From a bacterium (GTDB lineage: Bacteria; Zhuqueibacterota; Zhuqueibacteria; Zhuqueibacterales; Zhuqueibacteraceae), in the NCBI GenBank assembly GCA_023150945.1, contig JAKLJX010000006.1:186001-250000 (forward strand): a stretch of 64,000 nt of DNA, read 5' to 3'. Positions 48,894-58,835 of this stretch are shown here, piece by piece (the stretch's first letter is position 1; each line of letters begins with the position of its first letter). The notes below the pieces were generated by a model that was not told the origin of the DNA, did not search any database, and was given only the letters and a program-made list of their open reading frames with translations. Made by a program: the position numbers and the translations under genes.

Positions 48894-49759
48894 CGTGGGT
48901 CACTCCCGCTAGCAGCCGGTTCGGATCCCGGGATTCGTTTCAGCACAAAATGCACTCGTTCCGCCTTCTCGCTGCCGGGCCGCCGTGACATGCCACTGTA
49001 GCAAGCGACCTCACGCCACCGGCCGCTGGCAGCGACTTGCGCGCGGATTTCCTTGATGGTATAGATGCGTTGAAGGTGTTTCTCGCGCAGGACCCGGTCG
49101 CGATTGGCTTCGTCGACAATGATGAACTCGTTGTATTGCAGCCGCTGGTAGGGCTTGTAATAAGCATGGCGGGTGTAGGAAAAATCCGCGGTGGCATCCT
49201 TCTCGACATAATCGCGGAAGTTCCGGCGGCAGTTGTGTTGCGTGCAAATGTCGAAGATGAACAGACCACCGCTGCGGACCAGTTGCCCGACGCCGATGAA
49301 GAGGTGTTGCAAGTCCTCCTCCTGCAGGCAGTAGTTGATGCTGTCATACAGGCACAGGACAGCGTCGACTTCAATCTGGGTGACGACTGCCCGCATGTCC
49401 GCGCACCAGACGCTCGCCGGCAAACCGTGCTGCAACAGCCGCCGCCGTGCCGCGGCTACCATGGCCTGGGCGCGATCACAGCCATAGACTTGATATCCGC
49501 TGCGTGCCAGTTCGGTCAGCAATTGGCCCGTGCCACAGGCCAGCTCCAGCACGTGCGAAACGCGCCGGCCGCTGCCGCGCTGTGCCGGCGCTGCGGATTC
49601 CGGATGATCCGCCAGCGCAAAAAGCGCCATGACATAATCCGCCCAGCGCGGATAGTTGACGTGCCGCATGAGGTGATCGTAGAATTCCGCGACACAACTA
49701 TACGGTTCGACTTCCGCCGCGCGCGGTGATGATATCCACAGCAAGTTGCAGTGCCTCAA
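48890..49759 (-). CDS. SAM-dependent methyltransferase
   Basis: The frame of 289 codons begins at TTG 49759 inside the 3' end of pdxA. The true start is uncertain, because the conserved part begins near VAEFYDHLMRHVNYPRWADY. Motif I is VLELACGTGQLLTELARSGY, then VYGCDRAQAMVAAAR, DAVLCLYDSINYCL and GGLFIFDICT. The C-terminal portion (FIIVDEANRDRVLREKH) resembles a broad family that lies near cell-division or nucleotide genes in several phyla. The substrate is unknown. The stop overlaps the ftsE start. Confidence 0.85.
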   Translation of the reverse strand: MRHCNLLWISSPRAAEVEPYSCVAEFYDHLMRHVNYPRWADYVMALFALADHPESAAPAQRGSGRRVSHVLELACGTGQLLTELARSGYQVYGCDRAQAMVAAARRRLLQHGLPASVWCADMRAVVTQIEVDAVLCLYDSINYCLQEEDLQHLFIGVGQLVRSGGLFIFDICTQHNCRRNFRDYVEKDATADFSYTRHAYYKPYQRLQYNEFIIVDEANRDRVLREKHLQRIYTIKEIRAQVAASGRWREVACYSGMSRRPGSEKAERVHFVLKRIPGSEPAASGSDPR

Positions 49760-50744
49760 TCATACTGGTTGGACTGGCGATGCCCTGGCCGGCAATATCA
49801 AACGCGGTGCCGTGATCCGGCGAAGTGCGAATCACCGGCAAACCGGCGGTGTAGTTCACTGCGCGGCCAAAGCCCTGCATCTTCAGCGGGATCAGGCCCT
49901 GGTCGTGATACATCGCCAAAAAAGCATCGAATGATAGTGCTCCGCCACTCTCTGCTGCCTGAAGCTGACTCGCATACCGGCCAAACAGCGCATCGGCGGG
50001 ATAAGGCCCGCTCGCCGCAATGCCCTCCTGCTGCGCTTGCGCAATCGCCGGTTTGATCTGCATCTCTTCCTCGTCGCCCAGCAAGCCGGATTCCCCGGCG
50101 TGCGGATTCAGGCCCGTGACTGCAATTTTGGGAGTGGCAATGCCAAAGCGCTGCTGCAATTCCTGCTGCAGCACGCGCAGCTTTGTTAGAATCCTCGCGG
50201 CGGTCACTGCCGGGGCAATCTCGCGCAGCGGCAAATGCGTGGTGACCAGCGCCACGCGAAAACGGCCCGCCATCAGCACCATCGCAAAGTTCCCGGCGCC
50301 GAGGCGCTCCGCAATGAATTCCGTTTGGCCGGGATAGTTGTAGCCCGCGGCCGCCAGGGCCACTTTGGCGATCGGCCCGGTGACGATGGCCTGCACCATT
50401 CCTTTGTTCGCCCACGCGATCGCGTAGAGCAGGGCCTGCGCCGCGGCGGCTCCCGAAGCTTTGCTCCAACTGCCGATTGCTATCGCCGGCTCGCCGAAGT
50501 CAGCTTGCACCAACGCCACCGCAGCCGGCGCCTCCCAATCTGCGACACTTGAAATGAGAGGGATGCTTTGCTCCAACTGCAGCTTGGCCTGCCAGAAACG
50601 TAGTGCAGACGCGGGCCCAACGAGGGCGACCCGAACCTGCGGCGGCGGGGACCATTGCGCCAGTGCTTTGAGAATCACCTCCGGACCAATGCCGTTGATG
50701 TCACCCAGCGTCAGCGCGATGGTTTTTGTTTCCGGATGCGCCAT
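49698..50744 (-). CDS. pdxA: 4-hydroxythreonine-4-phosphate dehydrogenase
   Basis: The product has 348 residues from the ATG at 50744; the frame extends upstream but without homology. PdxA oxidises 4-phosphohydroxy-threonine in the DXP-dependent vitamin B6 pathway. Diagnostic blocks are ALTLGDINGIGPEVILKAL, VTGPIAKVAL, YPGQTEFIAERLGAG, VTTHLPLREIAPAV, GLNPHAGESGLLGDEE and YHDQGLIPLKMQGFGRAVNY, which carry the zinc-binding histidines. ISTSPDHGTAFD-type sequence appears as IRTSPDHGTAFDIAG. Confidence 0.94.
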   Translation of the reverse strand: MAHPETKTIALTLGDINGIGPEVILKALAQWSPPPQVRVALVGPASALRFWQAKLQLEQSIPLISSVADWEAPAAVALVQADFGEPAIAIGSWSKASGAAAAQALLYAIAWANKGMVQAIVTGPIAKVALAAAGYNYPGQTEFIAERLGAGNFAMVLMAGRFRVALVTTHLPLREIAPAVTAARILTKLRVLQQELQQRFGIATPKIAVTGLNPHAGESGLLGDEEEMQIKPAIAQAQQEGIAASGPYPADALFGRYASQLQAAESGGALSFDAFLAMYHDQGLIPLKMQGFGRAVNYTAGLPVIRTSPDHGTAFDIAGQGIASPTSMIEALQLAVDIITARGGSRTV

Positions 50745-50836
50745 GGTTTGAAGACTTTCGATGCGCACAGCCCGACCACGAATATAGCACACATTGGCAT
50801 TGATGCAATGCTGAATTCCGGGCTGCGCCGGGGCAA

Positions 50837-52099
50837 TCACGTTTTCCGTTTTTTCTTCTTCGCCGCCGGAAAGAGAATATTGTTCAGAATCAGACGGTAG
50901 CCCGGAGAGTTCTTGTGCAGCGAAAGCTGGGTGGGCGGATCATAGACCATGTGCTGATAATCTTCCGGGTCGTGTCCGCCAAAGAAAGTAAAGGTGCCGC
51001 GACCGAGGTTGCCGTGGAGATACTTCACCTGCGGCGTGCCCGGCACATCAGCGAGAATGGTGACCTGCTTCTTGATCAACTCGCGTTTGAATCCGGTCGT
51101 CTGTCCCATGAATCCCTTCACCACCGAAACGTGGTTTTGAGTGAGCATGGTGGGAACGGGATCGTACTTGGCCGAAAACTCGAAGAGCGTGAAGAAATCG
51201 GCCTCGGCGCTGCGCAGCGCGGGGTTGTAGCTGGGCGGATAGTCGATATCCGAAAACTCATACACCATCGGGTTCATTTCGAGCTGGAAATCAGTGAAGG
51301 CCAGCGTTTGGCTGTAATCGAGTTCCTGCTGGCAATTGGGCGCCGGCGGGTCATAGTCGAAGATGGCCGCGCAGATGTCGGTGTTTTGTGCGGCCAGCGC
51401 CAGATCGATGGTGTCGGTGGCCGAGCACATGGCAAAGAGAAAGCCGCCGCGAGCGGCATAGTCCTTGATCGTACGCGCCACCGCTTTCTTCAATTCTGAT
51501 ACCTTCTTGTAGCCGAGCTTTTTGGCCACGGCTTCGTTCTTGATCACTTCCTCCTGATACCACGTGGCGTTGTGATAGCTCGCATAGAACCGGCCGTATT
51601 GGCCGGAGAAGTCTTCGTGATGCAAATGCAACCAGTCGTACTCCTCGAGTTTGCCAGCCAGCACCTCTTCATCCCACAATGTGGTGAAGGGGATTTCGGC
51701 GTAATCCAGCGCCAGTGTCACTGCGTCGTCCCACACCTGTTTGTTGGGCGGCGTGTAGATGGCAATTGCCGGCGCCTTTTCGAGCAACACGACTTCCATG
51801 TTGGCGCCTTCAATCTCGGCGTAGACTTGTGCTGCTTGGCCGCCGCCGATGCTTGCGAAGCCCACCCCCCGCACGCGGCATTCGCGCTCGACTTCGCTGT
51901 ATTGGTCCAGCATGAAGGAGCCGCCGCGATAATTGAGCAACCATTCCACATTGATGCCGCGATCGAGCGCCCAATAGGCGATGCCATAGGCCTTGAGATG
52001 ATCGGGCTGCTGCAAATCCATCGGGATGAGCGTCTTTTGTGCGAAAGCAGGCGGCGAGAGCAACAATAGGCTGCAAACAGCGCCGAAGATTTTGCGCAT
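50837..52099 (-). CDS. Exported protein annotated in relatives as asparagine synthetase B
   Basis: The 420-residue protein has a signal peptide (FGAVCSLLLLSPPAFA), so it acts outside the cytoplasm. It contains none of the PP-loop motifs of a true asparagine synthetase. GGFLFAMCSATDTIDLAL looks like a nucleophile elbow of the class I glutamine-amidotransferase fold, and FFGGHDPEDYQHMVYDPPTQ is highly conserved in this FCB family. The C-terminus is a basic tail (AAKKKKRKT). The function is not known and the common database name is probably misleading. Confidence 0.7.
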   Translation of the reverse strand: MRKIFGAVCSLLLLSPPAFAQKTLIPMDLQQPDHLKAYGIAYWALDRGINVEWLLNYRGGSFMLDQYSEVERECRVRGVGFASIGGGQAAQVYAEIEGANMEVVLLEKAPAIAIYTPPNKQVWDDAVTLALDYAEIPFTTLWDEEVLAGKLEEYDWLHLHHEDFSGQYGRFYASYHNATWYQEEVIKNEAVAKKLGYKKVSELKKAVARTIKDYAARGGFLFAMCSATDTIDLALAAQNTDICAAIFDYDPPAPNCQQELDYSQTLAFTDFQLEMNPMVYEFSDIDYPPSYNPALRSAEADFFTLFEFSAKYDPVPTMLTQNHVSVVKGFMGQTTGFKRELIKKQVTILADVPGTPQVKYLHGNLGRGTFTFFGGHDPEDYQHMVYDPPTQLSLHKNSPGYRLILNNILFPAAKKKKRKT

Positions 52100-52208
52100 G
52101 CTTCTTGTACTCCACGGGTATTGTTGGGTGATGCTACCTTGTTATGGTCAAGGTACAAGGTAAAAGCTTACCCCGTAACGCGGTTGAATCTTCATTCAAA
52201 AAGAAGCA

Positions 52209-52275
52209 CCAACTGATAGCAATATCCCAACCGCGGGATGAAACTTGTATCAGTTGGGTTGTCTCTATCAGTTGG
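52209..52275. repeat. Palindromic and direct 10-bp repeats
   Basis: CCAACTGATA (52209-52218) is followed by two copies of its reverse complement TATCAGTTGG (52248-52257 and 52266-52275), so one arm can pair with either of two partners. It could be a regulatory site or a mobile-element remnant. The rest of 52100-52534 shows no clear gene. Confidence 0.5.
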
Positions 52276-52534
52276 AAGAAATACTTCAGTGCTTCCCTGA
52301 CAACAAATTCACTTTGAAGCAGCCGACGGCCATCTCCATTCGCGCGAGCAGAGGTGCCGACATTCTTTTGACTCGCTTTCCATCCTTCATTCGCTGCTTG
52401 CAATCATGAATGAGAAAACGCGAATCATTTCTCTGCCGGCCCTGGCAACTTCCCGTTTTTGCAGGTGTTTTGGCCCTCGTGGGTTTCGGCTCGTCCGGGT
52501 TGGGCATCGACAAGCCGAACTCACCACTGGCCGG

Positions 52535-54532
52535 CTACATCGGTTTCAACTTGTCCGACAGGCTGCGTACGCGGCGCCGCGCTTCTTCGAGATACAGGCT
52601 TTGCGGATAGCTTTCCAGCAGTTTCTCATACAGCTTTTGCGCCTGGGCGTAATCGTTGAGTTGGTTCGCATGCAATTCCGCCAGGCGAAAGAGCGCCCGA
52701 TCCGCGACGATACTCTCGCCATGCTGGGCCAGAAGTGCCTGCAACATGGCAGCCGCCTGGGGATACTGGCCTGCGTCGATCTGCCAGCGTGCGATATTGT
52801 ACATCGCCTGGGGAACAATGAGGGCATTGGGATTGGTCGCGACCAATGCGTGCAGCGTGTCGATGGCCGCACCCAGTTTGCCCTTGACGGCGAGAAACTC
52901 AGCGCGTGCGTAACTCCGCAGCGCGGTCAAGCTGTCCGCGAGATTCGCATCGATCAAGAGCAGCAGTTCGAGTGCGTCATTCACCATGCTCTCCTGCTCG
53001 TTACTGCGCGTCGGCGAGGCGGCCACGCCCTCGAGGGTATTCTTGGCCGCGCGGAAGTTGCCGCGGTAGAACTCCAGCCGGCTGAGCGAGAATTTGATCT
53101 TGTCTTCGACAAGGGGACGATTGGCGCCGAAGCGCCGCGCCGTCTCGTACCATTTTTTCGCCTGCTCCAGGTCACCCAGGGCGACATGACAGTCGCCCAG
53201 GCGGAAAATGGCCTCGAGGCGTTCTTTGGCGTTGGGGTCGGCGGCGCTTTCGTAGATTTTCCTGTACGTGCTGATCGCCGCCGGCATGTCCTTGAGGTGA
53301 GTGAAATAGATCTCCGCCTGCTGCCACAGCGCACGCGTCACCCACGGGTTACGGCTGTTCTCACCCAGTTTCGTGATCAGCGATTGCAGGGCATCCAGCG
53401 CCTGGCGGTATTGCCCCAACTGCTCATGGCATTCTGCCAGCCCCAGCGCAGCCGGGTTGGTGAAGGGCGATTTGCGATTGTCGGTCAGAATCATTTCAAA
53501 TGCTTGCGCCGCATGTTCCCACGCGCCTGCCAGGCGCGCTTGTTCGGCAAAATTGAAGATCTCGGTGCCGGCTTGGGCCTGCGCCGTGGCGCGCTGCTCC
53601 AACGCTTGGTATTCTGCCAGCGCGGCGGCATAGTGGCGGTTTTCCAGCAGAACCGCGGCCAGCAGGCGCCGCAGCTCGATGGCGTTCGCGCTCTCGCGGA
53701 GGCGGGCGCTGATTGCCTTCTCGACTTGTGCCGCAGCCTCGCTGGATTCTCTCACCAACTCGATGAGACGGCGCTGCACAAACGGCAACTGGCGGACATC
53801 GGCCTGCAGATGGCGCAAGTATTCCGTAGCGGCGGCCTCGTAATCGAGCCTGGCAAGATGCAGCTCAGCCAGTTCCACCGCGAAGAGCGATTCCTGGCCA
53901 AAGCGCTTGCGGCCGTTCTGGTAAACCTGCAGAGCCTCATCAAGGGCGCGCGTTTCTTTCATTGCAGCGGCCACTGCCGCGTAGGTGCCGGTGGAGGGAA
54001 AACTGGCAAGCAGATCGTCCCAGTACTTCCGCGCCGCCTCCTGTTGATTTTGATTGTAAAGCACGACCCCGAGATCGATGCGAGTATTGAGATCGTTGAT
54101 GATTGTCAGGCGCCGGTTGATGGCAGCCAGCAGCGCATCATAGCGCCGCAAGCTCAACAAGCTGCGTTTCAAACCTTGATAATAAATGCCGTTGCGCGGG
54201 TCGCTGTCGAACAAGGATTGGTAAAGCTCCGCCGCCCGATCGTACTGGCCGACGCGCTCGTACGTCTGGGCTTGATTGAGCCGGGCCGCGTTGAGTTGGG
54301 GATTTTGCGCGGCGAGCGGAAGCGCAAATACCAAGGTGAGAAACAACAACACGCCGCCGCGCCGCCGCGCCGGTCCCGGGGAGAAATCGCTTGCTTGGGC
54401 TAATTCCACGGCCGGTGTTGCCGGCGGGCGGCATGATTTTCCTGTGATCATCAGAGTGCGTTCTCGTCGTGCCAAGGTGCGGTCGACGGACGGGGGTGCT
54501 TGTTCAAACTGCGGGCACAGGGCAGGCTTCAC
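52535..54532 (-). CDS. Exported TPR-repeat protein
   Basis: The 665-residue protein starts at GTG 54532, which overlaps the stop of the DUF4175 gene (GTGA), implying coupling. An ATG at 54451 is an alternative. A signal anchor lies at about 58-75 (GGVLLFLTLVFALPLAAQ), preceded by an unusually long N-terminus. The rest is a chain of about 14 TPR-like helical pairs such as QTYERVGQYDRAAELYQSLF and IARWQIDAGQYPQAAAMLQA. It should be a periplasmic scaffold. Its partner is probably the preceding DUF4175 membrane protein. Confidence 0.8.
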   Translation of the reverse strand: MKPALCPQFEQAPPSVDRTLARRERTLMITGKSCRPPATPAVELAQASDFSPGPARRRGGVLLFLTLVFALPLAAQNPQLNAARLNQAQTYERVGQYDRAAELYQSLFDSDPRNGIYYQGLKRSLLSLRRYDALLAAINRRLTIINDLNTRIDLGVVLYNQNQQEAARKYWDDLLASFPSTGTYAAVAAAMKETRALDEALQVYQNGRKRFGQESLFAVELAELHLARLDYEAAATEYLRHLQADVRQLPFVQRRLIELVRESSEAAAQVEKAISARLRESANAIELRRLLAAVLLENRHYAAALAEYQALEQRATAQAQAGTEIFNFAEQARLAGAWEHAAQAFEMILTDNRKSPFTNPAALGLAECHEQLGQYRQALDALQSLITKLGENSRNPWVTRALWQQAEIYFTHLKDMPAAISTYRKIYESAADPNAKERLEAIFRLGDCHVALGDLEQAKKWYETARRFGANRPLVEDKIKFSLSRLEFYRGNFRAAKNTLEGVAASPTRSNEQESMVNDALELLLLIDANLADSLTALRSYARAEFLAVKGKLGAAIDTLHALVATNPNALIVPQAMYNIARWQIDAGQYPQAAAMLQALLAQHGESIVADRALFRLAELHANQLNDYAQAQKLYEKLLESYPQSLYLEEARRRVRSLSDKLKPM

Positions 54533-57500
54533 TTCTTCTCCCCCTCTTCCTGCCGGGTCAGGGCTTCGAAGTACTTTTGAATCAGCTCACGGTAATCGCG
54601 GGAATATTTCTCGCGCAGGGCATTCATCAAATCCTCCTGCATTCGCGTTTTGCGTTCGCCGAGGTCGCCGGGCAGGACGCCGGGATCAAGGCTGCGGTAG
54701 TTTTTCGCGCGTTCGGCCTGGCGTTCCTTGCTGTGATCGCGCTCGCGCATCGAACGTTGCGCATCCAGCATGCGCGAGAGGATTTGCTGCTGGCGTTCCA
54801 AGGTCTGGCGATTGACGCGTTGCTGTTGCAGGTCTTTCACCACTTCTTCCATGTCGCTTGCGGTCTGGTCGAGGCGGCCCAAAATCTCGCCGCGATTGCC
54901 GAATTCCTGCATCAATTGTTCGAGACTTTTTTGCACGGCGGCTTGTTCCGCGGCCATGCGCGCCATCGCCGCCTGGCGTTGCAACGCGCTCATGCCCTGC
55001 TCGGTGAGTCCCTCGGTCTGCTGATTGATGCCCTGCTGCTGACCGGAAAGGCCGAGCAAGCGTTGCATGAATTGCTCCATGCCCATCCCCATGCCCTGCT
55101 GCCCGCTCATCTGTTGCATCGCTGCGCGCAAGCCGGCGACCGCGCGATCCAGCCCCTGCATTGCCTGGCGTTGGGAGTTGGCCGCCTGCCGGCCGTTGCG
55201 TTGTTCGAGTTGCTGCAAGGCGTTTTGCATATTGTTCATGGCCTGGCCAACGGCGCGCGCCACCTCGGGCGTGACCGCGAAGCTTTTCTGCGAAGTTTGA
55301 TAAAGCTGTTCCGCCACGCGGCTGAGGCCGGAGAGCAATTCCTGCTGCTGATCGGCATTATGATTGAATTGCATGCCGTCGCTTTGTGCATTGCCGGATT
55401 CGCCGCCGAGCTGCTCCTGGCGCTTGGAGAGCGCCAGCAGGTCCAGCGAACTGCGCTGCAAGGCCTGCATGGCATAGCGCTGCTGACTCTCGCGCATTTC
55501 TTTTTGTGCGCCGGCCAGCGACTCGCGCATGCGCTGCAGCGTTTGCGCCGCGCGCCGGCCTTGCTGCTGCGCCTGCGTCATCTGCCCTTGTTGCAGGCTC
55601 TCCGACATCTGCTGCATCTCGCCGGAGAGGTTTTCCGACTGCATCATCTGCGCCGCCGACTCGACCTTCTGCGCCGGTGATTGCTGCTGCAGTTCATTCA
55701 ACAGTGAAGAGAGCTCCGGCAGCGATTGCATCAGCGACTCGCTGTCCTGCTGCAGGCCCTTTTCCTGCGCCGCCATTTGCTCGCGCGTTTGCGTGTCAGG
55801 ATTCTTTGCTGCCTCTTCGTTGACTTCCTGCTGCCGCTCCAGCAGCTCCGCCGTCTTTTTGAGCGCTTCATCGAGCTTCTGTTCCGCCTGCAGTTGCTTG
55901 AGCAGGTTGACCGTGCGCTCCAGGCCCTTCAAGAATTCCTCCTGCGAGAATTGGAAGTCCTTCATCGCTTCTTCCAGCTTCTGCGGGTCGAGCGTTTCCA
56001 TCGCCTTGCGCAGCTCAGCCAGGGCCTTTTGCAGCTCAGGGGAATCGATCTCCTGCAGCAGCTTTTGCAGTTCGAGATACTTGTTGAGGGTCTCCAGGCT
56101 CAAGAGATCGTTGCGCTCCATGGTGTCGATCATCTCGTCGAGGCGCTCCTGCATCTGCCGCAGGTTTTCGCGCATCTGCTCGGTCGCGCCCGCGGTTTCG
56201 CTGAGCTTCTGCCGTTGCTCCCAATCGAGATTCGGATCCTTCTTCAGTTGCTGCGCCAGCTCGTCGAGCTTCTCTTTGGCCTGTTGGGCCTGCTGATAAA
56301 GCTCTTGCATGTCCTGCGCGGTTTCGCTCTGTGCAGCCGCCACTTCCTGATAGATTTCATAAAGGGAGGGAAAGCGGACCTGGTAGGTTTGGCTTTGCGC
56401 GACTTTCGGGCCGCGCACCACGTCGTTGTCGCGCACGCGCGCAAAATAACGCACGATATCATCCGGCTGCATATTGAGCGTAGTGAAATCCCAAATTGCC
56501 TGCAGTGTGAGTCGCGGCTGATGCCGCTCGTTGAAGGGCAGCGGCCAGCTCCCGCTTCTGCTTTCGCCGCCGAGACTCGGCACGTGTTCGTACACGATTT
56601 CCGCGGAGGAAAAACCATAGTCATCTTCCGCAAGCACGGTGAGCGGCAGTTGCATGCTTTCATCGAGATCGACATCCTGGCCCGGGAAGGCGATACGCAC
56701 GCTCGGCGTTTGATCGGTTTCCAGTTCGATGCGATATTGAATGGGATCGAAATTGTGCAAGCCCTTGACATCTTCCAGCACAATCGTGTAGCTGCCGGGT
56801 CGATCGATCTTGAATTCGCCGCTCGCCACTTCCCCGGCGTGCTGCAGCGGGAAGGTGGCATTCCAACTGAATTGTAGTGCGGCAGCGCGCAGCTCTTTGT
56901 TGGCTTTGAGCTGCAGCGAGACGCGCGCGCCGGGCAGTGCCACGACATCGCCGAGGTTTTCCGCGAGCACTTGCGGCGGCCGCCGGGTGTAGTCAGGAGG
57001 GTTGACGGTAACTTGCATCGAGCGAATCAGCGGCGGTTCGATCACGGTGACGTTGTACCAGCGGCTGTTTTCGCCGCCGAGCTGCACGCGGTAAGCCAGG
57101 CTCGCACGTACTCGTTCGATTCGGTGCATGTACGCCAGATTGCCGGTGTTTTTCATGGCGACTTGATGGGCGGCCTCGGCGCCGTCGAATCGCCACTCCA
57201 GTTGCAGCGCTTCCGCGCTCAGGTGATTGAGATGGGCGGTGACAATCAAATCTTCGCCCTTCACGATGTCCACGTCGCCGGGCGTGACGGAGAATTGGGT
57301 GGCGGTTTCAATGATTTGGCGATGGGGATTGAGGACGACGGTCGCGCCGGTGGACATGAATTGCGGCGCGGCGCCCCAGGTGAGCATGCAGAGCACAAAG
57401 GCGCCAAGTCCAGTCCGCATTCTTTTACGCGGTGTGACGCGATCGATGATCTTGGCGAAATCGAGCGTGTTGACTTGTTCGGCGGCCTGCTGCAGCGCCG

Positions 57501-57906
57501 CCGCGGCGAGCGCTTGGCGCACGGCACTGGTTTCGGCCGGCGCGGCGTCGGCATAGACTTGCAAAGCATTGGCGAAGCGATCTTGGCCCTCCGGTTGCAG
57601 TTTGCCGACACGCAGGGCAAGCTCATGGGATTGTGCGTTCGCCGATTGCGCCAAGCCGGCCAAAATCGGCTGCAGCACAAGTCGCCAGGCGGCATAGCCC
57701 ACGACAGCCAGACTCGCGAGCGCCAGCAGCCAGCGAAGTGAGACGCTGGCGGCAACGCCGTGCGCCAGCAGCGGTGCCAACAGCGCAACGCCCGCGAGTG
57801 CTGTGATCAACAGTCCGAGGCGGCCAAGCCAGTGCTGACGGCTTTCCTGCCGCCCCAGCTCGCGCAGGCGGCGCATGAGCTCGAGATAGGTTGCGTGGAT
57901 GGACAT
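54529..57906 (-). CDS. DUF4175 membrane protein with long coiled coil
   Basis: The protein has 1125 residues. Two or three N-terminal transmembrane helices (GLLITALAGVALLAPLL, WLLALASLAVVGYAAW and FVLCMLTWGA) lead into a beta-rich extracytoplasmic domain (about 190-520). A huge Gln/Glu/Met-rich coiled coil (about 530-1095) follows, with runs such as EQMRENLRQMQERLDEMI and MSGQQGMGMGMEQFMQRL. This is the DUF4175 pattern of FCB and related bacteria, where the gene lies near DUF4159, MoxR-type ATPases and VWA proteins. Function is unknown. Confidence 0.82.
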   Translation of the reverse strand: MSIHATYLELMRRLRELGRQESRQHWLGRLGLLITALAGVALLAPLLAHGVAASVSLRWLLALASLAVVGYAAWRLVLQPILAGLAQSANAQSHELALRVGKLQPEGQDRFANALQVYADAAPAETSAVRQALAAAALQQAAEQVNTLDFAKIIDRVTPRKRMRTGLGAFVLCMLTWGAAPQFMSTGATVVLNPHRQIIETATQFSVTPGDVDIVKGEDLIVTAHLNHLSAEALQLEWRFDGAEAAHQVAMKNTGNLAYMHRIERVRASLAYRVQLGGENSRWYNVTVIEPPLIRSMQVTVNPPDYTRRPPQVLAENLGDVVALPGARVSLQLKANKELRAAALQFSWNATFPLQHAGEVASGEFKIDRPGSYTIVLEDVKGLHNFDPIQYRIELETDQTPSVRIAFPGQDVDLDESMQLPLTVLAEDDYGFSSAEIVYEHVPSLGGESRSGSWPLPFNERHQPRLTLQAIWDFTTLNMQPDDIVRYFARVRDNDVVRGPKVAQSQTYQVRFPSLYEIYQEVAAAQSETAQDMQELYQQAQQAKEKLDELAQQLKKDPNLDWEQRQKLSETAGATEQMRENLRQMQERLDEMIDTMERNDLLSLETLNKYLELQKLLQEIDSPELQKALAELRKAMETLDPQKLEEAMKDFQFSQEEFLKGLERTVNLLKQLQAEQKLDEALKKTAELLERQQEVNEEAAKNPDTQTREQMAAQEKGLQQDSESLMQSLPELSSLLNELQQQSPAQKVESAAQMMQSENLSGEMQQMSESLQQGQMTQAQQQGRRAAQTLQRMRESLAGAQKEMRESQQRYAMQALQRSSLDLLALSKRQEQLGGESGNAQSDGMQFNHNADQQQELLSGLSRVAEQLYQTSQKSFAVTPEVARAVGQAMNNMQNALQQLEQRNGRQAANSQRQAMQGLDRAVAGLRAAMQQMSGQQGMGMGMEQFMQRLLGLSGQQQGINQQTEGLTEQGMSALQRQAAMARMAAEQAAVQKSLEQLMQEFGNRGEILGRLDQTASDMEEVVKDLQQQRVNRQTLERQQQILSRMLDAQRSMRERDHSKERQAERAKNYRSLDPGVLPGDLGERKTRMQEDLMNALREKYSRDYRELIQKYFEALTRQEEGEKK

Positions 57907-58055
57907 ATGAAGTCAAAGTAACTGAGGCGAACTTGTCGAAATTAGTGGGTTCTCAAATCTTCTGCGACGAGCACTCATTTGTTTTTGATGGGTCTGCTCC
58001 AAATTGCCCATGCAAGAGTGAAGCTGATTGAACAATACAGTTCTCTTGGGTCGCA

Positions 58056-58835
58056 TCAATTCAGCAACGCATACACCACGATGTTCGCGCCCATGCGCAG
58101 CGCCTGCTCACGCACCTCGGGCGGATCTCCGTGCACTTCGGGATCAGCCCAGCCGTCGGAGATGTTGGTATTCCAGGTGTAGTAGGCAATCAAGCGGCCT
58201 TCGTGAAATAAGCCAAAGGCTTTGGGCGGGCCGCCGTCATGCTCGTGCGTCTTCGGCACGCCGCCGGAGAATTCGAAGTGGCAATGATAAATCGGATGGC
58301 TGAAGGGCAGCTCGACCCATTTCTTCTCCGGGAAGACTTTGGCCATTTCTTCGCGGAAATATTTGTCCATGCCATAGTCATCGTCGGCATAGAGAAAACC
58401 GCCGCTGGTCAGATAGAGCCGCAGTTGCTGCGCTTCCTCCGGAGAAAACTGAATCCGGCCGTGACCGGTCAGGTAAACGACTGGATACGCGAAGAGTTCG
58501 TGATCGGTCAGCTCGACCTGGCGTTCATCCTTGCCGGTGATGATCGTGGTGTTTTGCGCCAGGAAGCGGAGCAAGTTCGGAATGATGGAGGGATCGCTAT
58601 ACCAATCCCCGCCGCCACGATACTTGATGCGCGCAATCGTGAATTCGCTCTTGAGCTGCGGCTGAGCCTGAAGCGCCGGTGCGCACAGGCTCGCCGCCAG
58701 CAGCACGAGCGCGGCAGCCGGGAACCGGCCGCGCAATTTGTTCCGCGGGGATGTTGCTTTGCCGGCAGCCCTCGCTGGTGCGGCGGGATCCGCTTGGGTG
58801 TGGCGCGCCATTCGCTTTTTCGTCTCAGCTCTCAT
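58056..58835 (-). CDS. DUF4159 protein
   Basis: The 259-residue protein has a signal sequence at about 40-57 (AAALVLLAASLCAPALQA) after an unusually long basic N-terminus; the 5' end overlaps the surA-like gene by 11 bp. The DUF4159 core reads IKYRGGGDWYSDPSIIPNLL, PVVYLTGHGRIQFSPEEAQQ, LRLYLTSGGFLYADDDYGMD and FHEGRLIAYYTWNTNISDGW. It has a glutamine-amidotransferase-like fold but no catalytic Cys is evident. Such proteins go with DUF4175 and MoxR gene clusters. Confidence 0.88.
   Translation of the reverse strand: MRAETKKRMARHTQADPAAPARAAGKATSPRNKLRGRFPAAALVLLAASLCAPALQAQPQLKSEFTIARIKYRGGGDWYSDPSIIPNLLRFLAQNTTIITGKDERQVELTDHELFAYPVVYLTGHGRIQFSPEEAQQLRLYLTSGGFLYADDDYGMDKYFREEMAKVFPEKKWVELPFSHPIYHCHFEFSGGVPKTHEHDGGPPKAFGLFHEGRLIAYYTWNTNISDGWADPEVHGDPPEVREQALRMGANIVVYALLN

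Noticed and set aside
50837-52099. Functional asparagine synthetase
   Set aside because: A signal peptide is present and the SGGxDS PP-loop and N-terminal Cys nucleophile are missing.
52406-54403. A 665-codon frame antisense to the TPR gene
   Set aside because: The regular TPR pattern is on the - strand.
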